A stretch of DNA of 64,000 bases from NCBI RefSeq assembly GCF_024868665.1, contig NC_079914.1, positions 6,229,984 to 6,293,983 of the forward strand, in the 5' to 3' direction. The notes beneath the pieces were generated by a model. It ran no database searches. It was given only the letters and a program-made list of their open reading frames with translations, and was not told the DNA's origin. Positions 32,931 to 44,376 of this stretch are shown here, piece by piece. Both the position numbers and the translations under genes were made by a program. The first letter of the stretch is position 1. Each line of letters begins with the position of its first letter. This DNA comes from Triplophysa rosa (taxonomy: Eukaryota > Chordata > Actinopteri > Cypriniformes > Nemacheilidae).

Positions 32931-34469
32931 GAAACACACAGTACAGGCACCAAACACATACAATGCACGAGCACAAGACAAAGAAACAAGAGGGTATTTA
33001 TAGGAAACACAAACGAGGGATAACGACATGGGGCAGGTGTGAGACATTAAACACTCAGGGAAAGATAACGAGGAAACAAGAGGAATGGGGCTAATGACAA
33101 GACACTGGAGAGAACGTATATTATTGTCAAACGGACAATAATATGTTTCTCTCCACACATAACCAAAGACTTTGTCATGACTCTGCTACAGGACCAAGAA
33201 AAACATGACTAAGGAAGCAGAGCCATGACAATAGGTGTAATACAGCAATATTAACTATCAGCGATATCTTTGGATTTTTTATGTGATCAGCTAGCTAGCT
33301 GTTTCCATTTGTATGCGTTTTATTCTATTTTAATATTCAAATTTCTGTGAGAAGAAAATAAAAAAAACTTTTGTATATCAATCTGTTTATGTGATGGACA
33401 TCGATTTTGATCATCTTTGGTAGCTCATTTAAAGGCATTTTGAGTAAAACGGCTGGCTCTTTATTTAATGAAGAAGCGCATTCAAAAGACTTAAAACAGG
33501 ATGCAATGAGACCTGTTTTTCAGTTTCTGCGCGTGACGTTGGGCATAAAGCCTATTACACAAGATTCATGTTTTATAAAGCTTTTTGTACTGTCCCGTAA
33601 TGCATTACTATAACTTATACCTGTACGAACTAAAAAGTGGCCTTATTAAAAGTATGAAGGTTTGTGTGTTACAAAAGCAAATCCCAAACTCCGTCCCTCT
33701 GTTCTGTGACTGCGGTTCAGAAAGTGCTGGAGGAGCTGTGCCTCTGCAGCTGGATACTATTGAATCAATTAGCCTACTGTGATATTAAGATAGCAGTCCA
33801 AAAGTCAGAAAAATCAAACACATCCTACATGGATTTTAATGTCATCAGACAATTGGAATGATATTTCCATAGGTATTTAGGAGAGGTAGTTTCATTAAAG
33901 CCCCATCTGAATTGTCCTTGCTCTGATGGGCCAGTCTGTGCATCCGTGTTACTGCGATCTGATGGGAACATCAGTCTTTCTCTTTGACGGACTGCCTAAA
34001 CCCTCAAGATGTTTGTAATCCCTAGACTGCATGGTAATTAAATTCAGAAGACGAAAATGAGTTTGGCATACAGAGGCAACCCGCTGAATGTTAGAAAGCT
34101 GACAGCTTGATCATTTCTTGTGTTGTTTTGTCCATGTTGATCATATTGTGCATGTTTTATGTTTTAAAGGATCTGGTGTATTGTAGATATTAGTTTTATC
34201 ACATCTTGACTACTGGCTAAAATATATGGTCAAGTGCAGCCAGTTGTTCAGAACTGAGGGATTAGTTCTTCATTAGGTCTGCATGCCAATGTTGGCGGGA
34301 TGCTCAGAAGTTTATCACGAGCATCTGTGCAGGCGAAATGACATTTTTGGACCTTGATGTTCTTTAATAAGGTTATCTATGCATGCATCATGACTTGTTT
34401 GAAAAATGTATAGAGATACAAGATTTTCAAAAAAATCTTGTCAAGGGAGAACCATTTGACCTTCTTGGT

Positions 34470-34470
34470 T

Positions 34471-34534
<64 letters not shown>

Positions 34535-34543
34535 AAAAGAAAA
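34470..34543. repeat. (GAAA)n microsatellite, second copy
   Basis: Same as 22,307-22,380, equal in length. Confidence 0.9.
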
Positions 34544-35926
34544 TGTAAAAATAAATATATAAAAAGAAAATTAGGATATATGGATGGATGTTCTCTGCTT
34601 CTTGTATTTTGTATTATTGTGTCCAACAAATAGAAAGAAAGAACTATAAAATGAAAAGAAAAATAGTTGGATAGACGGATGGAATAAACATAAATATATT
34701 ATCTATACATATAAAAATAATAATGTACAGAAGCATGTTGTCTGCTTCATATATTTTATTAAATTATTGTGTCCAACAAATTGTAAGAAAGACATATATA
34801 AAAAGGAAATATTTGGATGGATGAATGGATGGATAAATAAATAAATAAAATAAATAACTTTGTATTAGCACCTATTGTATTATTGCTCCTGTATGACATA
34901 TCGCTTATTGCTACCTGAACTCTCTGTAAGTCGCTTTGGATAAAACCGTCTGCTAAATGACTAAATGTAAATGTATATATTTAGAAAAATAAATGGGTGG
35001 CTATATGAATATATAGATGGATATATAAAAAGATGGATGGATGTATGATCAGAAATACAGATATAAGCTACTATTTAGAAAGATGGATATGTAGAATGAT
35101 GATGGATGGATGAATATATTAAAAGATGAATGGACAGATAGATAGAAAGATGCATGGTTGAAAACAAAGATGAATAGATGGATGTTCTTTGCAGCATTCA
35201 GACTGGAGATGGATTTAGTTCAGTGTTGTTGACATTCTGGTTGATGAGAGCAGATCCATGACATTATTCACTTTATCCTGCAAAATTTCAGGATCGAAGA
35301 GACACGCTGTGCTTGCATGTGTGAAAGATCGACAGAAGAACTGAAAGAACAGGGTCAGCAGCTGATATGCCCTGCTGCTGCTTTTCCCTGAGAGCTTCAT
35401 ATTGATCCAGAGTCGGGTATTACAGTGAGAGAATGAAAGCGAGGAAACATGCGAGAGGACCGGAGGTCAGTAGTTCAGCTTTGTTTTACTAGACGAAATG
35501 GAGCTCTGATGTATTTCCCAAAATCTATTCGTAGCACTCGCAGGCCTCTGGGCAGTGTATGATCATGATTTTAGTTTTCAGTGATCTATCTGGAATCCAA
35601 GAGCTGTTTTCTGCCACTGGCTGGCCACCAGAAATGAGCTCATGCGTTTAGGCCACTGTGAGTTTGTTTGGAAAAAATATCAATCTGTTGTTTCTGTCGT
35701 AAATGGCTAATTGTACAATTTACTTACCCAAGCGTTTTTTTTTCTTACAAACACACAACCTGTCATTTAAATCTGTGTACGATGAGGTTGCAATGGCTTC
35801 AATGTAAACAACACCACAATTTTCTATTTGTAAATTCAGGTGATACCGTACAGTATATATTAAATACAAAATTGTAAAACCTTTGAAATACAGAGCCACA
35901 ACTGAGCTAATGCAAAAATAAATCTT

Positions 35927-36190
35927 GAAGGGATGGTTCACCCGAAAATAAATATTCTATCATCCTTTATTTACCTTCATGTCATTCAAACTTGTATATG
36001 ACTCGCTCTTTATTTGAAGAGTTTAAGAAATTTCAGTGGTTTTATGTTGATATAATGGAAGTCAGTGGGGGCCAGTGTTTTTTTTATTTACCAACATTCT
36101 TCGAAGTATCTTCTTTTGTATTCTGCAGAAGAAAGTTACACGTTTCAAAGGATAAAATCATTTTAATTTTTGGGTGAACAAACCCTTTAA
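35927..36190. mobile_element. GGATAGTTCACCC-type miniature transposon, second copy
   Basis: Same as 23,764-24,027. Confidence 0.8.
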
Positions 36191-37747
36191 ATGTGTGTTG
36201 CTATTTACTATCCGTAACTCACTCACAACTCAGAAATCGCAATTTGTTAGATGGCACAAAAAATCGATTGGCCTTTTTAATTGGCTCCTGGTAAATTATG
36301 GTGTAATTAACCTTCTGTTAGGACCTTTTATTGCAAGGTCCTACATGAAAGATAAGTGGTCATGTTTTCTTCCTGTGGTAACAGTAAAATTGTCCCCTGG
36401 TAGATTAATATGTAGCTATACATAAAAATGTGTCTGAAAGCTATCAAAAGAACACTACTCACTTCAAGAGCCATAATATTGATCTGCAAAACATTTTTCT
36501 TTCTGTCATAAATTGTAGTTAGAAATCCTTATCTATCGATTAGATTGTGCGGCCGCGAGACACTCGCAAAGTTCACAAAAATAACTACAGTTCCTCTTTG
36601 CATAGTGAACAGTAAACCAAATTTGAAATTCATCAGCAGTTAAAGCATTCAGCACTTTTTGCTTAGCGTTTGCAATCTTAAAATCCACAGCTCATTAAGG
36701 TGAACCCATTTCCATAAAGCACAGAAAGATCAAGATTTATGGTGTCCCCAAGGGTGTCCATTACCATTAGGCATGAAAGAGAGGAAAAGAGAGCGAATAT
36801 TCATGCAGAATTTGCATATCGCTTGTGCTGTTAAAGTTCCACAGCAAGAGTTTGACCCTCGCATGTCAACATCTCATTAATTCGATCAGTTCAACAATCC
36901 TTTTGTTCATACGTCCACTTTTATGCACATATTCACTCTCTTTGTCTTTTAAAGAAGATATTTAACACAATATATATTTGGTTTAAATATTCAGTTGACG
37001 TTCTCTCAACCTTCAGAGCATTACCGTATAACCCTTTGCTCTGCCGTGCCACCCATGAGATGTTTTATACATGAGATCAGATGAATTTGTGCTCTTATTC
37101 CAAATTCACTTTTAATTCATCTTGCTTGGTGCAGTTAAAGGATTCGTTTTGCTTCCAAGTCTCTTCATTTACATTTAATTGAAAGATTTTTCCTCAACAG
37201 CTAGTCGAGGGCCACTAGCATTACCAAATGGAAAATTTATGGGTGTCTTTCTACGTTGTGAAGTAATCGTAAACATGAATTTGGCCACTAATACCCTATT
37301 AATTCAGTAGGAAACCGATGACTCAGTTAATTACCTTTGACATGACTATGAGCTCTTGCATTAAAAAATGCACCTGGTATTCATTAACAGCGTCATTGTA
37401 TGAAAGGTTAGATCATCAAAAAATGGAAAATGTCGTTCACATCCCTGATGGCTTTCTTTGGTTTTCAGAACCAAAACACAGCTTTTGTTTTGTGGTTTTT
37501 GTTTACATGGAAGTGGATGGTGTCAGCATCAGCAAGTTTTCTTTTTAATAATGTGTAATTGCTGAAACAACAGTGATATCCACAAGAGAATAGAAGTGAA
37601 CTGCATTGTTTTTGTACGCTCTTGCGAATAAAGAGGCAACGGTCAAAGACTTTCATCAAATGCATTATTATTTCACCAAACGTGTTCGTATGCCTTCAGA
37701 ACACATTAAATATCCATGCAGAAGTTGGTATGAGATATTTTATACAA

Positions 37748-38098
37748 TAATTTTAAGTCCTTTTGAAGTTTGAGAAGAGGCATACCCCATTACCTTTTTT
37801 GCCATAATAGTTTAAATAACAGAAGTGAGTAAATAAAAAAAAGTAAATACTTTAGCAAGAACTATTCCTTTAAAGACGCTATTCTTTGATGCTCTGTTGA
37901 GCACAGAAAAAATATATTGAGAACTGTCTCAGTGGTTTTGTGTTCATAGTCAACGGGGACCCAAGGTTGTTTGGTTACCAACGTTCTTCAAAATATCTTT
38001 TTTTTGTGTTCTGCAGAGAAAAGAAAGTCATACAGGTTTGAAAGAGGGTGAGTAAATGATGACAGAATTCTCATTTTTGGGTGAACTATCACTGAAAG
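37748..38098. mobile_element. Miniature-element right half fused to a dispersed block, second copy
   Basis: Same as 25,585-25,935. Confidence 0.6.
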
Positions 38099-38955
38099 TT
38101 TACCTGTTGAGTGTTTTGTCCGAGAGCTAAATGTAAATCTGCAGAGCACCTTTTTTTTGCCAATATTGAGAACATTTCAGCACACTGTAATGAATTTGAG
38201 AACTAAGATCCTGGCTACACTAGTGCGTTTTCATTAGAAAACTGAGTTTTCGTTTTCAAAACGCTCTTCGTCCACACTAGCGTTTTCAAGCGTTTCCCAA
38301 ACGCTGCCCCTGCACACCGAAACGTCTGAAAACGCCTATCCATGTACCAGAGATGCGCAAATTTAAGGACTTGTGACTCGCTTGACTAAATAAAGAAAAC
38401 GACTCGACTTGACTTGGGATCCAGTGACTCGTCACTTGACTGGTCTTGAACTTCATGACTTGGCAAGACTTTACTTTATAACAAAAGCAACCTTGGTAAA
38501 CAAAACGCAAGACACCGAGCGGAACCAATGATCTGAGTCTGCGCGAGTGCACGTTTCATGACGCTGCACGAGCACAGAAATACAGCGCGCCAAATACAGA
38601 GAGCAAAGGAATCTCCCAAGAGGTTTTCTTTTCGATATAAACAGTTCGAAACTGACAATATTGACTAAGAAGATTTGCTGTATGCATTTACAAAGGCAGG
38701 ATATCGACACTTCAAAAAGAAAAGGTATGTAAGCAGTTAACTGTTATTCGACTAAAATCTGAGAATGTGGAAACAGCATTGGTTTTTATATTATTTGTCT
38801 CTAAATATATATTAAGTCTGTCATTAAATTAAAGTAATTATTAATCGCATGTTTGTAATTAGCGACGTCAAACTTAAAATTCGATGGCGTTAGCCTCTCA
38901 AAAGTGCTTTATTGTGTCACTCTTGACACACGGAAAATAATAAGGAATTGTAATT

Positions 38956-39025
38956 TACTCAACTCAACTCAGCTTTATTTATACAGCGCTTTTTACAATT
39001 TTCATTGTTACAAAGCAGCTGTACG
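38956..39025 (-). mobile_element. LINE/SINE 3' tail, minus strand
   Basis: The reverse complement of the module at 15,821-15,889. It lies in the left arm of the 4.4-kb hAT element. The first duplicate copy is at 26,793-26,862. Confidence 0.65.
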
Positions 39026-39719
39026 TAAGAAATATTGACTATTGGGGGAGCGTCTTACCACAGTGACCTCAGTGTTTTATCAATTTGTGATGTTTCTCTT
39101 GCATCCCAAATCCTAGATGTAGTAGGCATTTGACCTCCTTAGTTAATTTAGGACGTATTAAGTAACAATAATTTTTCCAGAATAGCAACGCGGCTGCCAA
39201 CAGTTCAGTACAGATAGGCTACAGGAAAACGCGTCTTTCCACAACAAAATTAATAAAAACTTTTACTGAACGAATCACAGGTATTGAACGAGTCGATTGA
39301 GTGATTCAGTAACCCATTCATGCTCGTTCATGAATGAATCAACTGTTTTAAACGAATGAGTTAAATGAACGCTTCTGTGACTCACTCATTAAAAAAAGTC
39401 ATTTGCAGGGCCGTGCAGAGACCTTTAAAGGGGCAGGTGCTCAAAGTATAAAAGAGGCAAATGGAACAAGGCTTTAAATATGGCTGTGTTAAAACATCAA
39501 TACAGCAATACTGTATATCGCGATGCATTCCTTGCTGATACGTGTATCAATACGGATGCTTCTGTAATTGATAAAGCAGCAAATGCCATGATGCTGTTTT
39601 GAAAAAGAAACAGAACAGAAAAGACCATTTTAATGTTTAAAAGTTTTTAAATATTTTAGTTGCACCTATTAACAAGTCTGGGATTAGACATTTAAGTGAA
39701 TAAAGTTAAAGTTTTAACC

Positions 39720-39952
39720 TTAAAGTGATAGTTCACCCAAAAATGAAAATTTTGTCATCATTTACTCACCCTCAGATTATTCCAAACCTGTGTAAATGTT
39801 TTTGTTCTGTTGAACACAACAAAATATATTTGGAAGAATGTCAGTAACCAAACAGATCTAATCCCCCATTTACTGCCATGGTAGGGAAAATAAATATTAT
39901 GGGAGTCAATGGGGGATGAGATCTGTTACTGACATTCTTCCAAATATCTTAG
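39720..39952. mobile_element. GGATAGTTCACCC-type miniature element, partial
   Basis: The left end (TTAAAGTGATAGTTCACCC, then AAAAATGAAAATTTTGTCAT) and inner part are present; the right terminus is missing. The inner part forms its own inverted pair (GGAAGAATGTCAGTAACC / TTACTGACATTCTTCC). The first-copy equivalent starts at about 27,557. Confidence 0.7.
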
Positions 39953-40134
39953 CTGATGTTGAGGGGGTTGCTGGGGATGTTGCTGTCTTTGCTGTTGTAG
40001 AAAAAATAGTTTTGTCATATTAAAAATATAATTCTGTTCTAACCCTCTTCTGCATTTTTTAAAATGATAATAAAAACAGCGTTGATAAGTATAATTCGGA
40101 GGATGAGAAAATCAGAATAAGGCCATATTCAGAC

Positions 40135-41240
40135 TGCTGCTAGCATCTGTTTTACATTATAATCCTATGTAATAAACCGTGTTTTCAAAGAAAGTGCTGA
40201 GCGCTTTTTGAAACGCCAGCGCCGGCGTCTTTTTCTGCAGCTCAGAGTGTCTTTTGAGGTTGAAAAAAATTTCAACTTTTCAGAAAAAACGCCCTACGTC
40301 AAGCTCCTTTTTCACAGCAAACCAATGATAGAGACCTGTCGTTTCCGTAACAACATGCAAGAAACGTGATTGGTCGAGAAGGCTCAAGCTCGAAAAAATA
40401 AAAACGCCCGTTGGAGGATAGTTTTGTATAAATGTAAGTTTCATTTTCACTTTCAGCAACTTCTGATTGCATTTCTAGCGAGAAATAACTATTGTAGTTT
40501 TTAAAGATGTGATTAGTTATTGCAAGACGTACTGTCACAGAACGGTTTGACAGAACCCAGTCGCAGACGGAAAAGTACAACAAAAATGTTTTTATTTAAG
40601 CAAAAACACAAAACAAAACCCACGAAGGGGAAAACAGGAAAATAATACTCACTAAAACAAAACAAACACTTCCCACATGGGGGAAAGAATAGGAATCAAA
40701 AATAACAAACACCATAACAAAAAGGTAGAAACAGGTCTTAGACTAAGGAAACAAACAACCATGAACAACTCGAGACTTACTATACGATAGACACGAATGA
40801 GTTGACATGTAGTAGACATGACAACAAACCGGCATAGGACAGAGAACAAAGGGGCATTATATGTGGGAAGATTAACGAAGGGTAATTACATACAGGAGGT
40901 GACGGGCAGGTGACTGGGATTAACACTCAAGGTAAGATTACGGGAGACAGGAGGCGGGGCTGAGAGACAAGACAGGATGACACGCGGCGAAAGTGACAAC
41001 AAAGCCACGTGTCTCTACACAAAACGCAACATAAACCTGCAAGACGTGGTTCTGTCACGACTCCGTCCAATGAGCATGAGAACTCGTAACAGGAAGGACA
41101 GAGTCCTGACACGTACTCTGTTTCTAATTCAAATAGACTTCTGTTACGCTGTCTATCTGTTTCTCTGGGCTGCCTTCGTGCCTCCGAAGTCATGGCGTTC
41201 TGCTGATATTTGTATTTTTTTACTACAAAAGCGCCTTTGT
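40135..41240 (+). repeat. Dispersed repeat split by an LTR; paralog at 56,583-57,055
   Basis: Shares GTGTTTTCAAA, AACGCCAGCGCC, GTCTTTTTCTGCAGCTC, GTGATTGGTCGAGA and CATTTCTAGCGAGAAAT in the same order with 56,583-57,055. The paralog lacks the LTR and so shows the empty site. The nature of the repeat is unknown. The first copy of the large duplication stops inside it. Confidence 0.75.
40533..41111 (-). mobile_element. Solo LTR, 579 bp (TSD CGTAC)
   Basis: TGTCACAGAACGG to GAGTCCTGACA, flanked by CGTAC (40,528-40,532 and 41,112-41,116). On the minus strand it carries a TATA-like CATATAATG (40,863-40,855) upstream of AATAAA (40,596-40,591). The empty site is preserved in the related repeat near 56,985. 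No internal region remains, the usual result of recombination between two LTRs. Confidence 0.85.
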
Positions 41241-41610
41241 CAACTTTTTCTTGAAAAAAAAGTAGTCATGTCTTAACATGGCCTAAGCCTGTTTTACCAG
41301 GGTTTTGAAGGCACTCTACTGTAAATACTGTAAATAATAATACTTCATAGTTTTAGTCAAATAATATAAAAAGACCCTGGGCCCGTGAAACTTTCATGGA
41401 ACCCTGGGCCCATGAAACTTTTCTCCCCCAAACAGCAAACATCGATTCAAGAAGTGAACAAGCACCTTTGTTTATATTGCTGTGTGTAGAAGTAACATTA
41501 GCTGCAGCTAACGTCACGTCAGTTCAGAGCAGGCTACACACACAACAGCCGTGCATGCTCTCTTCACGGCATTCTTGTGAAATACTACTACTTATAATAA
41601 TAATAATTAT

Positions 41611-42069
41611 TAGGGATGTAACGATTCACTCAGCTCACGATGCGATGCGATTCACGATTCTGATCTCACGATGCGATTTATTCACGATTTACTCACGATT
41701 TATTTTTAAAAAATGAGTTGAAACAAATTAGAAATGAACAACTTCCCTTGCATTATTTCTTAAATGCTTTACGTTTCTTTGCATAATAAAATAATGTTTT
41801 ATTTCAAATAACAAAAGTAAACTGCGATTTTATAACAAATTAATAATATAAAAAGTCTCTTTAATATAAACAAACTAATACTGTCTGTGCTTTTCTTGGA
41901 TTTATTTGCATTTAAGAAATATCAGCATCCACGTTTAGGTTTGCAGTGAAAATAGCGGCCCCTGCTGTTCAAAGAATGTATTGCGATTCAGTTCAAGCCT
42001 CAACCGAATTGAATCGTCACTCATTATAACCGATTTTCAACCGGCTCACGGTGAATCGTTACATCCCTA
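41611..42069. mobile_element. hAT miniature transposon (TAGGGATGTAACG type)
   Basis: Ends are TAGGGATGTAACGATTCAC and, inverted, TAGGGATGTAACGATTCACC. Flanking octamers ATAATTAT and ATAATAAT agree at seven of eight positions in an A+T-rich target. The left arm repeats CACGATGCGAT/TCACGATTTA words. Non-coding. Confidence 0.8.
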
Positions 42070-43185
42070 ATAATAATAAATACACTAATAAGTAAACAAG
42101 CACACCGCTCCCCTGAAAACACCACTTACCCGGCAGCCGCAAACAGTATGTAGATCCTGGAAATGCGCTAATCTATTGAAGGCGTCTGAACGTGAGAAGT
42201 CCTCCCAGATGAGGTCGTCAGGTGAAAGGTCATCACGTGAGTCATTTATTAATGGTTAAATTATTATTCTTTTTTTATTACTAATAGTTAGATTGAGCAG
42301 GCCTTCACAAAATGGCCTTTAATTACAAAAAATATTTTTTTTGCCTTGACAAAAGGGCACTTTCGGCATTAAAGGCCAAAGAGGCAGGTGCTCAAGCACC
42401 CTCCGCCCCCCCTGCATGTGCCTGGTCATTTGTTACAACCTGCTAGCTTCATAATTAAAATAATCCTTTCATACTTTGTATTCAAAGTGTTGTATTTAAA
42501 ATATTATGATTTTAAATGTATAATTAAGTTCATTTCTGAGGAAAAAATTTAATATGATTTTATTCTGTTTGGTACTGTGACTTGACTCGATTTGACTTGA
42601 TCTTTAGCAGGACTCGAATTGACTTGCTTGAGGTAAGCAGCTGACTTTACTTGACTTGCTTGGTTTGTTTGCACTGTGACTTGAGACTTGCTTGAGACTC
42701 GATGGTAGGGACTTGAGACTTACTTGAGACTTGAATATGTGTGACTTGCCCCCATCTCTGCCATGTACTGCGCATGAGTAAAGCCCAAGACATGTCAGCA
42801 TGTGTAATTTCGGTCAGGCGTTTATTTACTTTCTGTATTATTATATATAATGTGGAGCAGTTTTTTAGATAGATGGACAATGAGGTAACTTAGAGATGAG
42901 TCTCCTTCAACACCATTTAACACAAGACTAAAAAGCTGCGAAAGTGAAACTTAACTCGCACTCCCAAATCATAACTGCAAGTAATTAAATTATGCGTCAC
43001 ATGACTAAAAACGCGTCATAGTTTTTAAACCCCTCCGTTTTCCTCATCCACACTACTACACGAAACAGCGTTTTCAAATGTATCCACGAAAGCTCTGTTT
43101 TCGTTGACAAAAAAACTGTTTTAGTGTGGATGAAAGGCCAAAACGGAGAGAAAAATATGAGTATTGTGTGGATAAATTTGGATAG

Positions 43186-44373
43186 CCTCTAAGCTAGTGA
43201 ACTACAAAGGTAATTAAGCCGCACCTGACAGCAAAAGACGTCAGTCTAAAGGGAACATTCCTATACACATGTATGTACTTCTAATTAAATATTCAAAACG
43301 ACTACAATCCCCGTGATTACACAAAACACAGCGCAGCGTTAATCAGGGATGAGATCAAATTCACTTTAAGACGACGAACAGTCTCTTTTATAGTGAAGAG
43401 AGAATCCACAAGCCCCACCACCCACAACTCACACACAATTATCTCCTCTTTCTCTATATACCATAGACCAGAGGGAATCGTTTCCATGACAATACTCATT
43501 TCTGATGGCTTAAATGAAAGCGCAGGATGCTTCAAATGCACCTGAGGTGCCTATATCGAAAACGCACAGCATTCCGATCACATGACGTACTTTCAGCCCT
43601 TTCAGCGGTACTCAAAGATCTCTGAAAGAGTGGAAGTATTTTTCATCCGAAGCCAGGTGAAGCTTTCATCACCGCTTGCAGGAGGTTAATGCGCTTTAAT
43701 GACGAAAACAGGGGAGGGTGGTGCCCTCTTGCTGCCACTCTCTAATGCTGGAGACCTTGCTGCTGTGCTCCTAATGGTTACCCCGAGAGAGAGAGAGAAA
43801 GAGAGAATGGTTGTATCGCCCAGAGGCTAATACCAGACACAACCACATTAGCCGTGTCCTGTGACATCACTTCTCAGCAGAGCTTTGTGGGTAGAGAGGA
43901 TATTAAACTGTCCTAACAGGTGTATCGGTCGCCTAATACACACATATCCTGTGAAATAAGAAAAATTGGGAAGGACACAACCAATATTGGTAGTCTTTGA
44001 GTCAAAGGATTGCGGTTAGTAGATTCTTTTGTTGGTAAAACGGATGCTTTTAACATCCTTGTCAGAGGGCACCCATAATAAAGAAAAACCACAGAAGAGA
44101 TTTCTGTAATATCTTAATCATTCCTGGAGAGCAATGAGATTAAATGGAAAGCAAAGGGCAATGTCTGCTTAGGTGTACTGCGATATTTCCCCTGAGAAAA
44201 AACACACTTGTCCCCATAAGAGTTTCAGAAGAGATCTTAACGTCACAAACTAAACTAAACTCAGATTTTCCAAGTCTGGATTCAAAAGTCAATAGTGTGT
44301 AAGATCCCAATATGAACTCAAACATTTCTTATCAAATGTATCCAAAACCAGGTCATTTTAAGGCTGTACAGTC
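43186..44373. other. Intergenic, no gene recognised
   Basis: Includes a (GA)n tract at about 43,783-43,806. A minus-strand frame of 74 codons (43,541-43,317) shows no motif. No transposon end was recognised. Confidence 0.4.
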
Positions 44374-44376
44374 TAT

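Larger units (their letters stand above)
31175..33230 (-). mobile_element. LTR retrotransposon remnant with internal region (TSD ATAGG)
   Basis: Flanked by ATAGG (31,170-31,174 and 33,231-33,235), the same site as the solo LTR in the first copy. On the minus strand the order is: truncated 5' LTR (33,230 to about 32,762, broken inside its hexamer array, so the last part of the LTR and the primer-binding site are missing), a 0.9-kb internal region, a polypurine tract (AAAGGGGGGGC at about 31,840-31,830), and a complete 653-bp 3' LTR (31,827-31,175). No polymerase is encoded, so it is a deleted or non-autonomous copy. The class (Gypsy- or ERV-like, from TG...CA ends and 5-bp duplication) cannot be settled from this remnant. 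Confidence 0.85.
27998..40159 (+). repeat. Large direct duplication, second copy
   Basis: 12,162 bp matching 17,223-27,996, longer by 1,388 bp because the LTR insertion at 31,175-33,230 still has an internal region and parts of two LTRs. It starts at the N without any target duplication and, unlike the first copy, continues past 40,159 into the right side of the transposon nest. If the duplication is an assembly artefact, the true locus is about 10.8 kb shorter than shown. Confidence 0.95.
39406..42424. mobile_element. hAT element, 3.0 kb, inside the previous one
   Basis: Ends are CAGGGCCGTGCAGAGACC and, inverted, CAGGCACATGCAGGGG, with GGGGCAGGTGCTCAA-type subterminal motifs on both sides. 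A perfect 8-bp duplication GTCATTTG lies at 39,398-39,405 and 42,425-42,432. It carries further insertions at 39.7, 40.1-41.2 and 41.6 kb. No transposase frame was seen. Confidence 0.85.
38348..42760. mobile_element. hAT element, 4.4 kb, with nested insertions
   Basis: Ends are CAGAGATGCGCAAATTTAAG and, inverted, CAGAGATGGGGGCAAGTCAC. Both arms are filled with GACTTGA/GAGACTTG words. A perfect 8-bp target duplication CCATGTAC lies at 38,340-38,347 and 42,761-42,768. No transposase frame is visible. Much of the length is a second hAT element inserted at 39,406. Confidence 0.85.
38210..43185. mobile_element. Outer miniature transposon of the nest, split
   Basis: The left arm (CTGGCTACACTAGTGCG, then GTTTTCAAAACGCTCTTCGT) and the right arm (ending TTTTAGTGTGGATGAAAGGC, CAAAACGG and GGATAGCC) are the two ends of the GTGTGGAC/GAAAACG family seen complete at 15,984-16,265. 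They are separated by a 4.4-kb hAT element. Ends are imperfect and set by eye. Confidence 0.55.

Noticed and set aside
32700..33023. Long open frames of alternating residues (Arg-Thr, His-Glu, Val-Phe, Ser-Cys) across the arrays
   Set aside because: They occur in several frames on both strands at once because hexamer repeats lack stop codons; this is a property of the tandem array, not coding potential.
17223..40159. A recent biological tandem duplication
   Set aside because: Kept only as an alternative: the single N exactly at the junction and the contig-like end inside a repeat make an assembly overlap the simpler explanation.
40652..41276. Open frames of 65-99 codons on both strands
   Set aside because: They lie within the solo LTR and its flanking dispersed repeat; no retroviral or other protein motif is visible.
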